DNA of 21,853 nucleotides from an uncultured Lentisphaeria bacterium (GCA_937888615.1 CALABZ010000014.1:1-21853), one strand, 5' to 3'; counted from the stretch's first letter, positions 7,501-15,302 are shown. Made by a program: numbers and translations. The notes: generated by a model from the sequence alone, not told the origin.

Positions 7501-7523
7501 AATTGTCAAAGAATTGTCAAAAG
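7501..7523 (-). promoter_or_regulatory. Two tandem TTGACAATT repeats upstream of the DUF4139 gene
   Basis: On the minus strand the sequence TTTGACAATT occurs twice with an 11-base period (plus-strand copies from 7501 and 7512). Each contains a perfect -35 hexamer, at 7515-7520 and 7504-7509. The nearer one pairs with a TATTGT at 7479-7484 across a long 19-base spacer, so a promoter is possible but not ideal. One-helical-turn spacing would also suit an activator or repressor dimer. Confidence 0.4.
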
Positions 7524-7544
7524 AATGTAAAAAAATCAGCAGCC

Positions 7545-8582
7545 TCAATATTCCTTCACGACTTCCCGGAATGCCCGGAGAAACTCGTTGACCTGCCCTT
7601 CCGTATTGTGCCAGAAGCTCAGGCGCAATCCCGCATAGGCATCCTCGCGGCTGAATCCCAACGCCAACAGGGCTGGGCTCGGACGGTTCGACTCCGCCTG
7701 ACAGGCGCTCCCCGCCCCCACATGGATACCGTGTCTGGACAGCATTCGCACCAGTACCGCCGATTGATATCCGCTCACCACCAGGTGCACGATGAACGGC
7801 GAGGATTGTTCCGGCGGCACCGTCAACCGGATTTTGCGGCCGTTCGGCAGCATCCATCCGGCAAGGGCTTCGATCACTTTGGTTTTGAGTTGAGCGGCCT
7901 GTCCGGCGTGTTCATCGCGATCGCGGCAGGCCTTTTTCAAGGCGTCGGTCAACGCCAGGCACAACGCGGGTTCGGGGCGACCGTCCAGATAATCGGAACT
8001 GCGGGCGGTGGACAGAAAGTCCCGGACCGCGCTGTTCCGGCAAACCAGCGCCGCGCCGCCGGGCGCGCCGATCTTGTGGCCGGAACAGAATACCAGGTCC
8101 AGTTTCGCCTGTTTCCACGGGATTTCGAGTTTGCCGACACTCTGGACGGTGTCGGCCAGGAATACGGCGTCGCCTCTGGTATTAGCCGCCGCCGTCAGGT
8201 CGTTGACCTGGCCGGTTTCGCTCTGGACATGGCGCAGGGCGATCAACGGCGTCCGCCCCCCTGCCCCGATCCGTTTCAGCGTGGCGGTCAGAGCCGGGTG
8301 TTCCAGCTCCGAGGTAACGATTCGCGCGCGGTCAAATCCCGGATAATGACAAACGACATTGAACAGCGCCGTCGCCGAACTGCTCCAATAAACGTAATGC
8401 CCCGCCTCGCCGGTCAGCAGTTGCGAAACCTCCGCCGCCGCATCCTGCAGTTTGCCGCGGATCTCGTAGGCCAGCGAATGAAGCGCTTCCTGATTGGCGA
8501 AATAGCGTTCCGCATAGGATCGATAGGCCGTCAAGACCTCCGGATCGACCGGAGCGGATGCCGCATTGTCCAGATAAATCAT
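7545..8582 (-). CDS. Cysteine desulfurase family PLP enzyme (NifS/IscS-like), short form
   Basis: This 345-residue protein is a class V PLP-dependent aminotransferase of the NifS/IscS type, which takes sulfur from cysteine to form a persulfide for cluster or tRNA thiolation. Visible landmarks are N-terminal YLDNAASAP, SELEHPAL (cofactor-stacking His), DTVQSVGK, the PLP lysine in CSGHKIGAPGG (about residue 190), and GAGSACQAE with the candidate active Cys near residue 292. It is shorter than the usual 380-400 residues, mainly at the C terminus. It lies 42 bases after the 86-residue coiled-coil gene on the same strand, so it may be the last gene of the gcv run. Selenocysteine lyase activity or another class V reaction cannot be excluded. 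Confidence 0.82.
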   Translation of the reverse strand: MIYLDNAASAPVDPEVLTAYRSYAERYFANQEALHSLAYEIRGKLQDAAAEVSQLLTGEAGHYVYWSSSATALFNVVCHYPGFDRARIVTSELEHPALTATLKRIGAGGRTPLIALRHVQSETGQVNDLTAAANTRGDAVFLADTVQSVGKLEIPWKQAKLDLVFCSGHKIGAPGGAALVCRNSAVRDFLSTARSSDYLDGRPEPALCLALTDALKKACRDRDEHAGQAAQLKTKVIEALAGWMLPNGRKIRLTVPPEQSSPFIVHLVVSGYQSAVLVRMLSRHGIHVGAGSACQAESNRPSPALLALGFSREDAYAGLRLSFWHNTEGQVNEFLRAFREVVKEY

Positions 8583-8624
8583 CGCAATTCACCGACGGTT
8601 ATACTCAATTAGGGTTATCACGGC

Positions 8625-8885
8625 TCAGGCGTTGCGGATTTTTTCCTTGTCGCGCTCGGCCTGATTATTGACCGAGGCGCTTTCCACCTGTTTATCGGCC
8701 AGAATCTGGTCGAGTTCCTCCTGGCTTGCCGCTTTTTTCAGCTTATCGCCGTAAATGATATCGATTTCCGCCAGCTTGGCCTGACACCGGGTGTTGATGT
8801 CGGCCAACGCCTCGCGCTGTTCATCCGTCAACGACTTACGATTGCCGCCAGTGCGTTCGAGTGCGAGTTCCCATGCGCTCTTCAT
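8625..8885 (-). CDS. Small charged coiled-coil protein, function unknown
   Basis: This 86-residue soluble protein has no recognisable catalytic motif. After a MKSAWELALERTGG start it is almost entirely helical and charged, with regular A/L/I spacing typical of a coiled coil (about residues 20-84), ending EKIRNA. No signal peptide or membrane segment is present. Its ATG overlaps the gcvPB stop in an ATGA, so it is translationally coupled to glycine decarboxylase. I believe similar MKSAWELALER-type small proteins occur in other PVC genomes, but this is recall and not checked. A structural or chaperone-like role for the neighbouring enzymes is only a guess. Confidence 0.7.
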   Translation of the reverse strand: MKSAWELALERTGGNRKSLTDEQREALADINTRCQAKLAEIDIIYGDKLKKAASQEELDQILADKQVESASVNNQAERDKEKIRNA

Positions 8886-10330
8886 AAGGCCGCCAGGTCG
8901 GGTTTGCGGGCCGCCAGCGTCTCATCCATGCGCCGGACCGGAGTCGTGATCGGTGCTTCATGCAAGGCTTCGGGATCGGTGTCGGCCTGGTTGGCAATAT
9001 CGATCATCGCATCGATGAATTCGTTCATGGTTTCCAGCGACTCGGTTTCGGTCGGCTCGATCATCAATGCTTCCGGAATGATCAGCGGGAAATAGATCGT
9101 CGGCGGATGAATTCCGCGATCGATCAACCCTTTGGCGATATCCAGCGCGTGAATGCCGCTCTTCGCGCGCCTCGTGGCGGAAAAAACACATTCATGCATG
9201 CACATGCGGCTGATTTTCTGGTCGTAATACGGAGCCAGCTTCACCCGCAGATAATTGGCGTTCAGCACGGCGTTTTCGCTGATTCGGACCATGCCCTCGC
9301 GCCCGAGCATCAACATATAGGCACAGCTCCGCAACAATATCCCGAAGTTTCCGTAGAAGGGCGCAATCTTGCCCAGAGTGCTCGGAAAATCACAGCTCAG
9401 TTCGTATTTGCCGTCCTCATTTACTACGACGCGCGGCACCGGCAGGTAGGGGCGCAGGATTTCACCGGCGCCGACCGGACCGGCTCCCGGTCCGCCGCCG
9501 CCGTGCGGCGTGGAAAACGTCTTGTGCACATTCACGTGCATGACGTCGAATCCGAGATCGCCGGGGCGTACCCGACCGATAATGGCGTTGGCGTTGGCAC
9601 CGTCGCAATAACAGAGGCCGCCCGCCTGATGGACCATTTCGCAAATCTTTTTCACGTTTTTATCGAACAATCCCACGGTATTGGGGCAGGTCAGCATCAA
9701 CCCGGCCACGTCGTCGCCGAGTTTCTTCTTCAGGTCTTCGAGGTCGACGTTGCCTTCGGCGTCGGACAAGACTTCGCGGCAGGTGAATCCCGCCTGCGCC
9801 GCGCTGGCGGGGTTGGTGCCGTGCGCCGCATCCGGGATCAGCATGACCTTGCGGTTCGTTTCGCCGCGATCCTTGAAATAAGCCGCGATCAGCATCACGC
9901 CGGTGAATTCGCCATGCGCCCCGGCCAGCGGCTGCAGGGTCGTTTCGGCAAAACCGAGCAGTTCACTGAGGAAGCGTTCCTGACGGTAAAGAGTTTCCAA
10001 CGCGCCCTGCGTCAGTTCCGCGCCGCCGGGCAGTTGCGCCAGCATCGGGTGCAATGAGGCGAAACCTTCCATCCGGGCGACCTGTTCGTGGGACTTTGGA
10101 TTGTATTTCATGGTACAGGAGCCGAGGGGGTAAAAATGCGAATCCACCCCGAAATTTTTGCGGCTCAGATTGGTGAAATGACGCATCGCCTCCAGTTCCG
10201 ACACTTCCGGCATGGCGGCGGCTTCGCGACGGCGCATTCTTTCCGGAACGGCACTGCCGGCGGGAACGTCGTTGGCGGCGGGACGATAAGCCCGGCGACC
10301 GGGTTTGCTCTGTTCAAATATCAGTTTCAC
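8882..10330 (-). CDS. gcvPB: Glycine dehydrogenase (decarboxylating), subunit 2
   Basis: This 482-residue protein is the PLP-bearing half of the split P-protein of glycine cleavage. It decarboxylates glycine and passes aminomethyl to the lipoyl arm of GcvH. Characteristic signs are SRKNFGVDSHFYPLGSCTMKYNP (about 56-78), PDAAHGTNPASA, YCDGANANAI, and VNVHKTFSTPHGGGGPGAG with the PLP lysine at about residue 270. Length fits the two-subunit type. Translation starts at GTG 10330 overlapping the gcvPA stop (GTGA), and its own stop overlaps the next gene's ATG, so expression of the three is tightly coupled. Confidence 0.95.
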   Translation of the reverse strand: MKLIFEQSKPGRRAYRPAANDVPAGSAVPERMRRREAAAMPEVSELEAMRHFTNLSRKNFGVDSHFYPLGSCTMKYNPKSHEQVARMEGFASLHPMLAQLPGGAELTQGALETLYRQERFLSELLGFAETTLQPLAGAHGEFTGVMLIAAYFKDRGETNRKVMLIPDAAHGTNPASAAQAGFTCREVLSDAEGNVDLEDLKKKLGDDVAGLMLTCPNTVGLFDKNVKKICEMVHQAGGLCYCDGANANAIIGRVRPGDLGFDVMHVNVHKTFSTPHGGGGPGAGPVGAGEILRPYLPVPRVVVNEDGKYELSCDFPSTLGKIAPFYGNFGILLRSCAYMLMLGREGMVRISENAVLNANYLRVKLAPYYDQKISRMCMHECVFSATRRAKSGIHALDIAKGLIDRGIHPPTIYFPLIIPEALMIEPTETESLETMNEFIDAMIDIANQADTDPEALHEAPITTPVRRMDETLAARKPDLAAL

Positions 10331-11658
10331 AGGACTTCCTCCAATGCTTTGACCATGCCCTCGATTTCCGCACGTGTCCGTTTTTCGGTGACGGCGACCA
10401 GCAGTTCGCGTTCCCTGCCCGGATAATAATTGCCCAGCGGAATGCCGGAAGCGTAACCTTTTTTCAGCATCCGCTCGACGACTTCACCGGCATCGAAAGG
10501 CAGTTCAATGACAAATTCATTGAAAAATCCGCTCTCGCCGACCGCTTTCACCCCGTCCAGTTTCGCCAATTCGTTACGGGCGAACAACGCTTTCGCGGCG
10601 CACTGTTCGGCGACCTCGATCAGCCCCTGTTTGCCCATGAGGGTCAGGTATACCAGCGCGGTGAGCGCGCACAGATTTTCATTGGAACAGATGTTTGACA
10701 TGGCGCTTTCGCGGCGGATATGCTGTTCGCGCGCCTGAAGCGTCAGGACGAATCCGGGTTTGCCCTCCACATCGACGGTACGACCGACCACCCGGCCGGG
10801 CATTTTGCGCATCAGCGGCGACTTCACCGCCATGAATCCAAGGTACGGACCGCCGAAACTCAATGGAATGCCAAGGCTTTGCCCATCGCCGACCGCCACG
10901 TCAAACCCCATTTCACCGGGGGAACGCAGCACGGCCAGCGCCAACGGATAGCACACCGCCACCGCCAAAGCCTTTTTCCGATGGATCTCGGCGATGACCC
11001 CATCCCAGTATTCCACCTGACCGAAGAAGTTCGGATACTGAACAATAACCGCTGCGGTATTGTCATCGACGGCATTCTGCAGCGCGGTCAGGTCCGATTC
11101 CAGGCCGTTGGCCGGGACTTCGACGATTTCCATTTCCTGATTCGCCGCATAGGTCCGCAACATATGGCGGTAGAGCGGCGATACGGCTTCGGAGACAACG
11201 ACACGGTTGCGGCGGGTGGCGCGACGCCCCAGCAGCGCCGCTTCGTAGACCGCGGAGCCGCCGTCATAAAGTGATGCATTCGACACTTCCATGCCGGTCA
11301 GGCGGCAGATTGCCGACTGGTACTCGTAAATTGCCTGCAACGTTCCTTGCGACGCCTCCGGTTGATAAGGCGTGTACGAGGTGTAGAACTCCGAACGGCT
11401 GATAACGGCGTCCACTGCCGCCGGGATCAGGTGATCGTAAAAACCGCCGCCCAGAAAATTCGTCACGGCAGTATTTTTATCGGCCAGCGTGCGGAAATAC
11501 TCAAGCATCCGGTGTTCGGACATGCCGGAGGGGAGATTTCCCAGCGGGGGGACCGGAAAATCGACTTGCGCCGCTTTCCACATTTCTTCGAATCCGCTGC
11601 AGCCGATGGCTTCAAACATGGCCTGGCGGTCGGCGTCGGTATTGGCAATGTACGGCAA
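10327..11658 (-). CDS. gcvPA: Glycine dehydrogenase (decarboxylating), subunit 1
   Basis: This 443-residue protein is the N-terminal-type half of the split P-protein and forms the alpha2beta2 decarboxylase with GcvPB. It shows the family features YIANTDADRQAMFEAIG, FLGGGFYDHLIPAAVD, the YTPYQPEASQGTLQAIYEYQ region, NASLYDGGSA and RREKAMSNICSNE-like RRESAMSNICSNE. The start is TTG at 11658, with TAGGAG nine bases upstream; no ATG fits. It is separated from gcvH by 72 bases that hold an intrinsic terminator, so gcvPA-gcvPB may be expressed at a lower level than gcvT-gcvH, or conditionally. GcvPB follows with a 4-base overlap. Confidence 0.95.
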   Translation of the reverse strand: MPYIANTDADRQAMFEAIGCSGFEEMWKAAQVDFPVPPLGNLPSGMSEHRMLEYFRTLADKNTAVTNFLGGGFYDHLIPAAVDAVISRSEFYTSYTPYQPEASQGTLQAIYEYQSAICRLTGMEVSNASLYDGGSAVYEAALLGRRATRRNRVVVSEAVSPLYRHMLRTYAANQEMEIVEVPANGLESDLTALQNAVDDNTAAVIVQYPNFFGQVEYWDGVIAEIHRKKALAVAVCYPLALAVLRSPGEMGFDVAVGDGQSLGIPLSFGGPYLGFMAVKSPLMRKMPGRVVGRTVDVEGKPGFVLTLQAREQHIRRESAMSNICSNENLCALTALVYLTLMGKQGLIEVAEQCAAKALFARNELAKLDGVKAVGESGFFNEFVIELPFDAGEVVERMLKKGYASGIPLGNYYPGRERELLVAVTEKRTRAEIEGMVKALEEVL

Positions 11659-11676
11659 TTACGTTATCTCCTAAAT

Positions 11677-11705
11677 AAAAAATCGGACTGCGTTTTACAG
11701 TCCGA
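11677..11705 (-). terminator. Intrinsic terminator or attenuator between gcvH and gcvPA
   Basis: On the minus strand the arms TCGGACTG (11705-11698) and CAGTCCGA (11690-11683) form a perfect 8-bp stem with a 7-base loop, directly followed by six T (11682-11677). This is a textbook rho-independent terminator. It lies 25 bases after the gcvH stop and ends only a few bases before the gcvPA Shine-Dalgarno. Partial termination inside the operon is therefore expected. Confidence 0.75.
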
Positions 11706-11730
11706 GATGTTGATGGATGCGTTCCGGATT

Positions 11731-12108
11731 CTACTCGTTTTCCAGCTTTTTCAGGAATTTCGTGTAGGCATCGGGCGACATCATATCATCAAGCTCGGAG
11801 GTATCAAATTCCTTAAGCTTGCAGATCCACCCTTTTTCTTCGGGCGAACTGTTGATGATCCCCGGATCGTCAGTCAGCTCTTCGTTCACGGCGCTGACGG
11901 TGCCGCTGATCGGGGCGTAAACATCGGAAGCGGTCTTCACCGATTCCACGGTCGCCAAGGTGTCCCCGACGATATAATCCTCATCTTCACTCGGCAGTTC
12001 AACGAATGTGATGTCACCCAGCTCTCCGGCCGCGTACTCGGATATCCCGATCGTCGCCTCGCCGCCGCTGACATCAACCCATTCATGATCTTCAGTATAA
12101 TACTTCAT
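11731..12108 (-). CDS. gcvH: Glycine cleavage system H protein
   Basis: This 125-residue protein is the lipoylated carrier of the glycine cleavage complex. The N-terminal YYTEDHEWVDVSGGEATIGI and the ITFVELPS segment match GcvH. The lipoyl attachment lysine is Lys58 in ATVESVKTASDVYAP, and ELTDDPGIINSSPEEKGWICK follows as usual. Length is normal. The ATG is preceded by GGAAGAGG. It lies 99 bases after gcvT and before gcvPA on the same strand, with unusual repeats in the upstream gap and a terminator downstream. Confidence 0.95.
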   Translation of the reverse strand: MKYYTEDHEWVDVSGGEATIGISEYAAGELGDITFVELPSEDEDYIVGDTLATVESVKTASDVYAPISGTVSAVNEELTDDPGIINSSPEEKGWICKLKEFDTSELDDMMSPDAYTKFLKKLENE

Positions 12109-12140
12109 TAGCCTCTTCCTGTTTTTCTAATATTAAACTT

Positions 12141-12209
12141 GCATGTCGTGTTATCCAACAAACATGCCTCACCACGACAAAAGTTCAAGGCATGTTTTAA
12201 ATTTTTTTT
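12141..12209. repeat. Interleaved inverted repeats in the gcvT-gcvH gap
   Basis: Two inverted repeats interlock. TGTCGTG (12144-12150) pairs with CACGACA (12173-12179), and AAACATGCC (12160-12168) pairs with GGCATGTTT (12189-12197). Because the arms alternate, both can form together only as a pseudoknot; otherwise they compete. A third option pairs GCATGT (12141-12146) with ACATGC (12162-12167). On the plus strand the second hairpin is followed by T8 (12202-12209), but no plus-strand gene is present. On the minus strand it forms the transcript leader of gcvH. No known riboswitch consensus was recognised. Confidence 0.5.
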
Positions 12210-13317
12210 AGATTTTTTTACGAGCCGTACCACGCTTGTAAAACGGAACTTCCGACACCGTTCCCATCACCGTCCCCTTGCCCGCGGCCATGAAGACTTC
12301 GCTCCCCTGCATTAGCGGTTTATCCAGATAGGCTAGCGCCACCGCATGGTTCAGCGACGGTGCAAATCCGCCGGAAGTTACCTGCCCGATCAACACCCCT
12401 TCGCCGTCGAATACTTCCGCTCCTTCCCGAGCCGAACGCCGCCCGTCCACCGAAACGGCGACCAAGGTCCGTCCGCCCTCTTTTTTCTCCATGGCTTCGC
12501 GTCCGATAAAAGACCGCTCCGAGTATTCCTGCAATTTAAGCATGGCTCCGAATCCGGCTTCGATCGGAGTGATGTCCTCCCGCAATTCATGGCCGTACAG
12601 CGACATGCCCATTTCCAGGCGCAGCGTATCGCGCGCACCGAGTCCTGCCGGCTCCACATTCGGCTGTGTCAACAGAAAGCGCCACAGTTCCACGGCCTTG
12701 TCCGCCGGAAAATAAAGCTCGAAACCGAGCTCACCGGTATAGCCGGTGCGGCTCAACAGCACTCGAATGCCATTGATCTCGACCCACGCCCAATGGAAAT
12801 ATTTCGGCAATTCGGCGGCGGCAAGCCCGGTCACGGCGCAAATGACATCGGCGCTGAGCGGCCCCTGCAAGTCAAGCTTGGCTGTTTCGTCGGAAATATC
12901 GACGAATACCACGCCATCGGGCAGGTTCGTGCGGATCTGCTCGGCGTCGGAGCCGATCCGCGAAGCGTTGACCACAATAAAGTAATCATCCTCGCCCATA
13001 TAATAGACGATCAGGTCGTCGATCACTCCACCGTTTTCATTCAGCAGGAAATTGTAGCGGCAACTCCCGTAGGGCTGGTCGAAAACCGGTCGCGCCAGCA
13101 CCCGGTCCAGCGCTTCGCGGGCGCCGGGACCGAAAACCCGGAACTCGCCCATATGGCAAATGTCGAAGAGGGAAACCGATTCACGGGTATGCTGATGCTC
13201 GGCCAGAATCCCTTTTTTATACTGTACGGGCATATTCCAACCGGCAAACGGCACCATCCGGGCCCCCAGCTTCACATGTTCTTCGCACAAAACTGTATTT
13301 CTCAAATCTTCAGACAT
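12208..13317 (-). CDS. gcvT: Glycine cleavage system T protein (aminomethyltransferase)
   Basis: This 369-residue protein transfers the aminomethyl carbon from GcvH to tetrahydrofolate, releasing ammonia. GcvT landmarks are MVPFAGWNMPVQY, SLFDICHMGEF, YNFLLNENGGVIDDLIVYY, LDLQGP, SRTGYTGELGFELY, GARDTLRLEMGMSLYGHEL and FIGREAM; the Asp of GARDTLRLE lies in the folate-binding part. Two ATG codons stand in tandem (13320 and 13317). The AGGAGG upstream is three bases from the first and six from the second, so I prefer the second. It begins 16 bases after the larA-like stop, in the same transcript, and is followed by a 99-base structured gap before gcvH. Confidence 0.95.
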   Translation of the reverse strand: MSEDLRNTVLCEEHVKLGARMVPFAGWNMPVQYKKGILAEHQHTRESVSLFDICHMGEFRVFGPGAREALDRVLARPVFDQPYGSCRYNFLLNENGGVIDDLIVYYMGEDDYFIVVNASRIGSDAEQIRTNLPDGVVFVDISDETAKLDLQGPLSADVICAVTGLAAAELPKYFHWAWVEINGIRVLLSRTGYTGELGFELYFPADKAVELWRFLLTQPNVEPAGLGARDTLRLEMGMSLYGHELREDITPIEAGFGAMLKLQEYSERSFIGREAMEKKEGGRTLVAVSVDGRRSAREGAEVFDGEGVLIGQVTSGGFAPSLNHAVALAYLDKPLMQGSEVFMAAGKGTVMGTVSEVPFYKRGTARKKI

Positions 13318-13332
13318 CATGCTCCTCCTGGT

Positions 13333-14619
13333 TCAGGAAAAATTCTCGCGCAACGCCCACAGACCCAAAGCGGGATTGCTGATATAAAAGACTTTTTCGC
13401 CATTGACCATATTGTAACCATCCTTCAGGTTGGCCACTTCGTACTTCTTCATCATTTCATCGTAGTCGGCATAGGCGAAACCGGCATTTTCGATTTCCCC
13501 GCGGCTCATGTTCGGCCCCGGGCAATAGGTGATTTTGAAGCGTCCTTCCGAAGAACCATGGATCAGGTGCGCGGCCGCACCCAGATTCTCGCGCAGGTCG
13601 GCGTTCTCGCGGACCGCTTTCAGCGTGGCGGGCGTGCCTTTGTAACCGTATTTGCGGATCACGGCGTCGTTGGTCTTGTCCTCGCCGAATTCCTTCAGCG
13701 CGGGGGCCAGGATGATCAGGTCGCCGTCGTCGGCGATCATCATGCGGGTCCGGTAAACCGCCTTGTTACCAAGCCAGGTCGACTTGAATTCTTCGGGGTC
13801 CAGGAACACCACCACCTTGTCGGCGGGACCATCCATCAGCACCAGATTGGTCTGCTGACTGAGTTTGACTGCGTCGAGGTAGGCTTCCTCATCCTGCCCG
13901 GCGAAGAAACCGCGCATTTCCATTTTGCCGGTGTCGTTGTTGCGGGCCATTACGGTCAACATATAGGTGATCGGCAGATCGCCGAGAAATTCGTTCACAC
14001 CGTAATTGAACAGACGGCGCACCGGCGTGTCGGCGCGCCCCATGATCTTCTCCATGTTGCAGGAGGCCCCGATGAAGTGCGACTTGTTGATAATGTCCGA
14101 GCCGCCTACGCCCACCAGAATGTTTTTGGTGTAGTTGGCCATGCCGACCACTTCGTGCGGCACCACCTGACCGACCGAGAAAATCGCATCGTAACCGCCA
14201 AACAGAATCTTATTCACCTGTACCTTGACATCATAATCGAGTTTGCCGCCGCTCCATTCGCTGATCAAACTGCCGGGGACCACGCCCACGTCCACCACGT
14301 CTTCGCGCCAGTTATGCACTTTGAACGCATCCAGCGGAATATCCGGACCGAACATCACCCGCAATTCATGTTCCGTCATCGGCGCATGGGTGCCGAGAGC
14401 CGGGATGATATCGATATGGCACTGACCGCTGAGCTTTTTGTACAGCATGGCGGTGATCGGACCGGCATAGGAGTTGCCCCGAGTCAGGTCCGGGGGGATC
14501 AACAGAATTTTCTTGAATTTATCGGAACCGAGCTTGTCCAGGGTCTGCTGGATGAGTCCCAGCAATTCGGCATCGGATATACGCAAATCCACACCACTTT
14601 TAGCGGCTAATACGGTCAT
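13333..14619 (-). CDS. LarA-family nickel-dependent racemase/epimerase homologue
   Basis: This 428-residue protein belongs to the lactate racemase (LarA, DUF2088) superfamily, whose members isomerise 2-hydroxy acids with a nickel-pincer nucleotide. Visible family features are PPDLTRGN (about residues 42-49), ALGTHAPMTEHEL (about 74-86), and the histidine-containing VVPHEVVGMANYTKNILVGVGG followed by KSH. The Lys in YTKN corresponds by eye to the pincer-carrying lysine, and the His residues to nickel ligands. The usual GFSGG loop is absent, so this is a divergent LarA homologue whose substrate may not be lactate. The cofactor genes larB, larC and larE are not in the window. GGAG precedes the ATG. 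It sits 16 bases from the DUF2059 gene and directly before gcvT, suggesting a link to glycine or hydroxy-acid metabolism. Confidence 0.8.
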   Translation of the reverse strand: MTVLAAKSGVDLRISDAELLGLIQQTLDKLGSDKFKKILLIPPDLTRGNSYAGPITAMLYKKLSGQCHIDIIPALGTHAPMTEHELRVMFGPDIPLDAFKVHNWREDVVDVGVVPGSLISEWSGGKLDYDVKVQVNKILFGGYDAIFSVGQVVPHEVVGMANYTKNILVGVGGSDIINKSHFIGASCNMEKIMGRADTPVRRLFNYGVNEFLGDLPITYMLTVMARNNDTGKMEMRGFFAGQDEEAYLDAVKLSQQTNLVLMDGPADKVVVFLDPEEFKSTWLGNKAVYRTRMMIADDGDLIILAPALKEFGEDKTNDAVIRKYGYKGTPATLKAVRENADLRENLGAAAHLIHGSSEGRFKITYCPGPNMSRGEIENAGFAYADYDEMMKKYEVANLKDGYNMVNGEKVFYISNPALGLWALRENFS

Positions 14620-14635
14620 CGTTCAACTCCGGTTA

Positions 14636-15112
14636 TTATTTCTTCTCTGTCTGTTGCATTTTTGTCATGATCATCTGCTGGAGTTCTTCCCTGTGTTCCT
14701 GCATTTTGCGGGCGACGAGGGTCATGATATCATTGTTCAGCTTGGTGGTCACACTCAAATACTTTTTGCCGATCGGGGTCTGATAAAATGCAATCAGTCC
14801 TTTCAGGTCGTCTACAGAAAAATACTTCAGGTAAATGACGGCCAGGTCTTTCCTGATCGCATCATACGAAATATACTTGTTCATGAAGTCCAGCATTTCC
14901 TGACGGAACTGACCCAGCATCGGCATGCTGCGAATCTGGATATCGAGCATATTTTTAACCGTTTCTTCGCGTTCCTGCTTCAGATTCATCACATCAAACA
15001 GTTGGTACACCGTCTGATAGTCGGCGTCGGAATACGTCTTCGCAACTTCTTCAGCCATGGCTCCAAACGCAAAAAACGCCAACATCACCACCATAAAACC
15101 AATCTTTTTCAT
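14636..15112 (-). CDS. Exported DUF2059 domain protein
   Basis: This 158-residue protein has a signal peptide (MKKIGFMVVMLAFFAFGAMA, cleaved near residue 20) and a helical domain matching DUF2059. Its family-like core is YLKYFSVDDLKGLIAFYQTPIGKKYL (shown in part; about residues 90-115), followed by a charged helical tail rich in Q, E and K. DUF2059 proteins are periplasmic and of unknown function. An AGAGG precedes the ATG, and a possible promoter lies 43-70 bases upstream. It is the first gene of the minus-strand run that continues 16 bases later with the LarA homologue. Whether an exported protein shares a function with the downstream enzymes is unclear; it may only share the promoter. Confidence 0.82.
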   Translation of the reverse strand: MKKIGFMVVMLAFFAFGAMAEEVAKTYSDADYQTVYQLFDVMNLKQEREETVKNMLDIQIRSMPMLGQFRQEMLDFMNKYISYDAIRKDLAVIYLKYFSVDDLKGLIAFYQTPIGKKYLSVTTKLNNDIMTLVARKMQEHREELQQMIMTKMQQTEKK

Positions 15113-15154
15113 TTTATACCTCTTTTCGGGTTAATTGATTCAGTGCAAAAACAG

Positions 15155-15182
15155 AATGTACAATCAATGACGGAAGTTGCAA
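15155..15182 (-). promoter_or_regulatory. Possible promoter for the DUF2059-larA-gcv run
   Basis: On the minus strand TTGCAA (15182-15177) and TACATT (15160-15155) are spaced by 16 bases, giving a start near 15148 and a leader of about 35 bases. Each box matches four of six consensus bases, so support is modest. The rest of the 190-base gap up to the STAS gene (15183-15302) is AT-rich with long T tracts on the minus strand; I found no strong hairpin in it. Confidence 0.3.
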
Positions 15183-15302
15183 GCCTTTTTTTCATGAAAA
15201 CGGGCAAAAAAAAAGAAAAAGACACCACCCGGAAAGATGCCCTCTTCAATTAAAAAATGAATGCTTGTCTCGTTCGGGCAGAAAATTATTTTTTCTTGTC
15301 CT

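Noticed and set aside
12109..12207. Glycine riboswitch ahead of gcvH
   Set aside because: None of the conserved glycine aptamer core sequences was recognised; only inverted repeats are visible, so it is reported as an unexplained structure.
12346..14610. Very long open frame of 754 codons on the plus strand opposite gcvT and the larA homologue
   Set aside because: It is a shadow of GC-biased codons in two well-recognised minus-strand genes; its translation is His/Gln/Arg-rich and resembles no family.
15183..15302. Intrinsic terminator after the STAS gene
   Set aside because: Long T tracts are present on the minus strand, but no GC-rich stem of more than about 4 bp precedes them.
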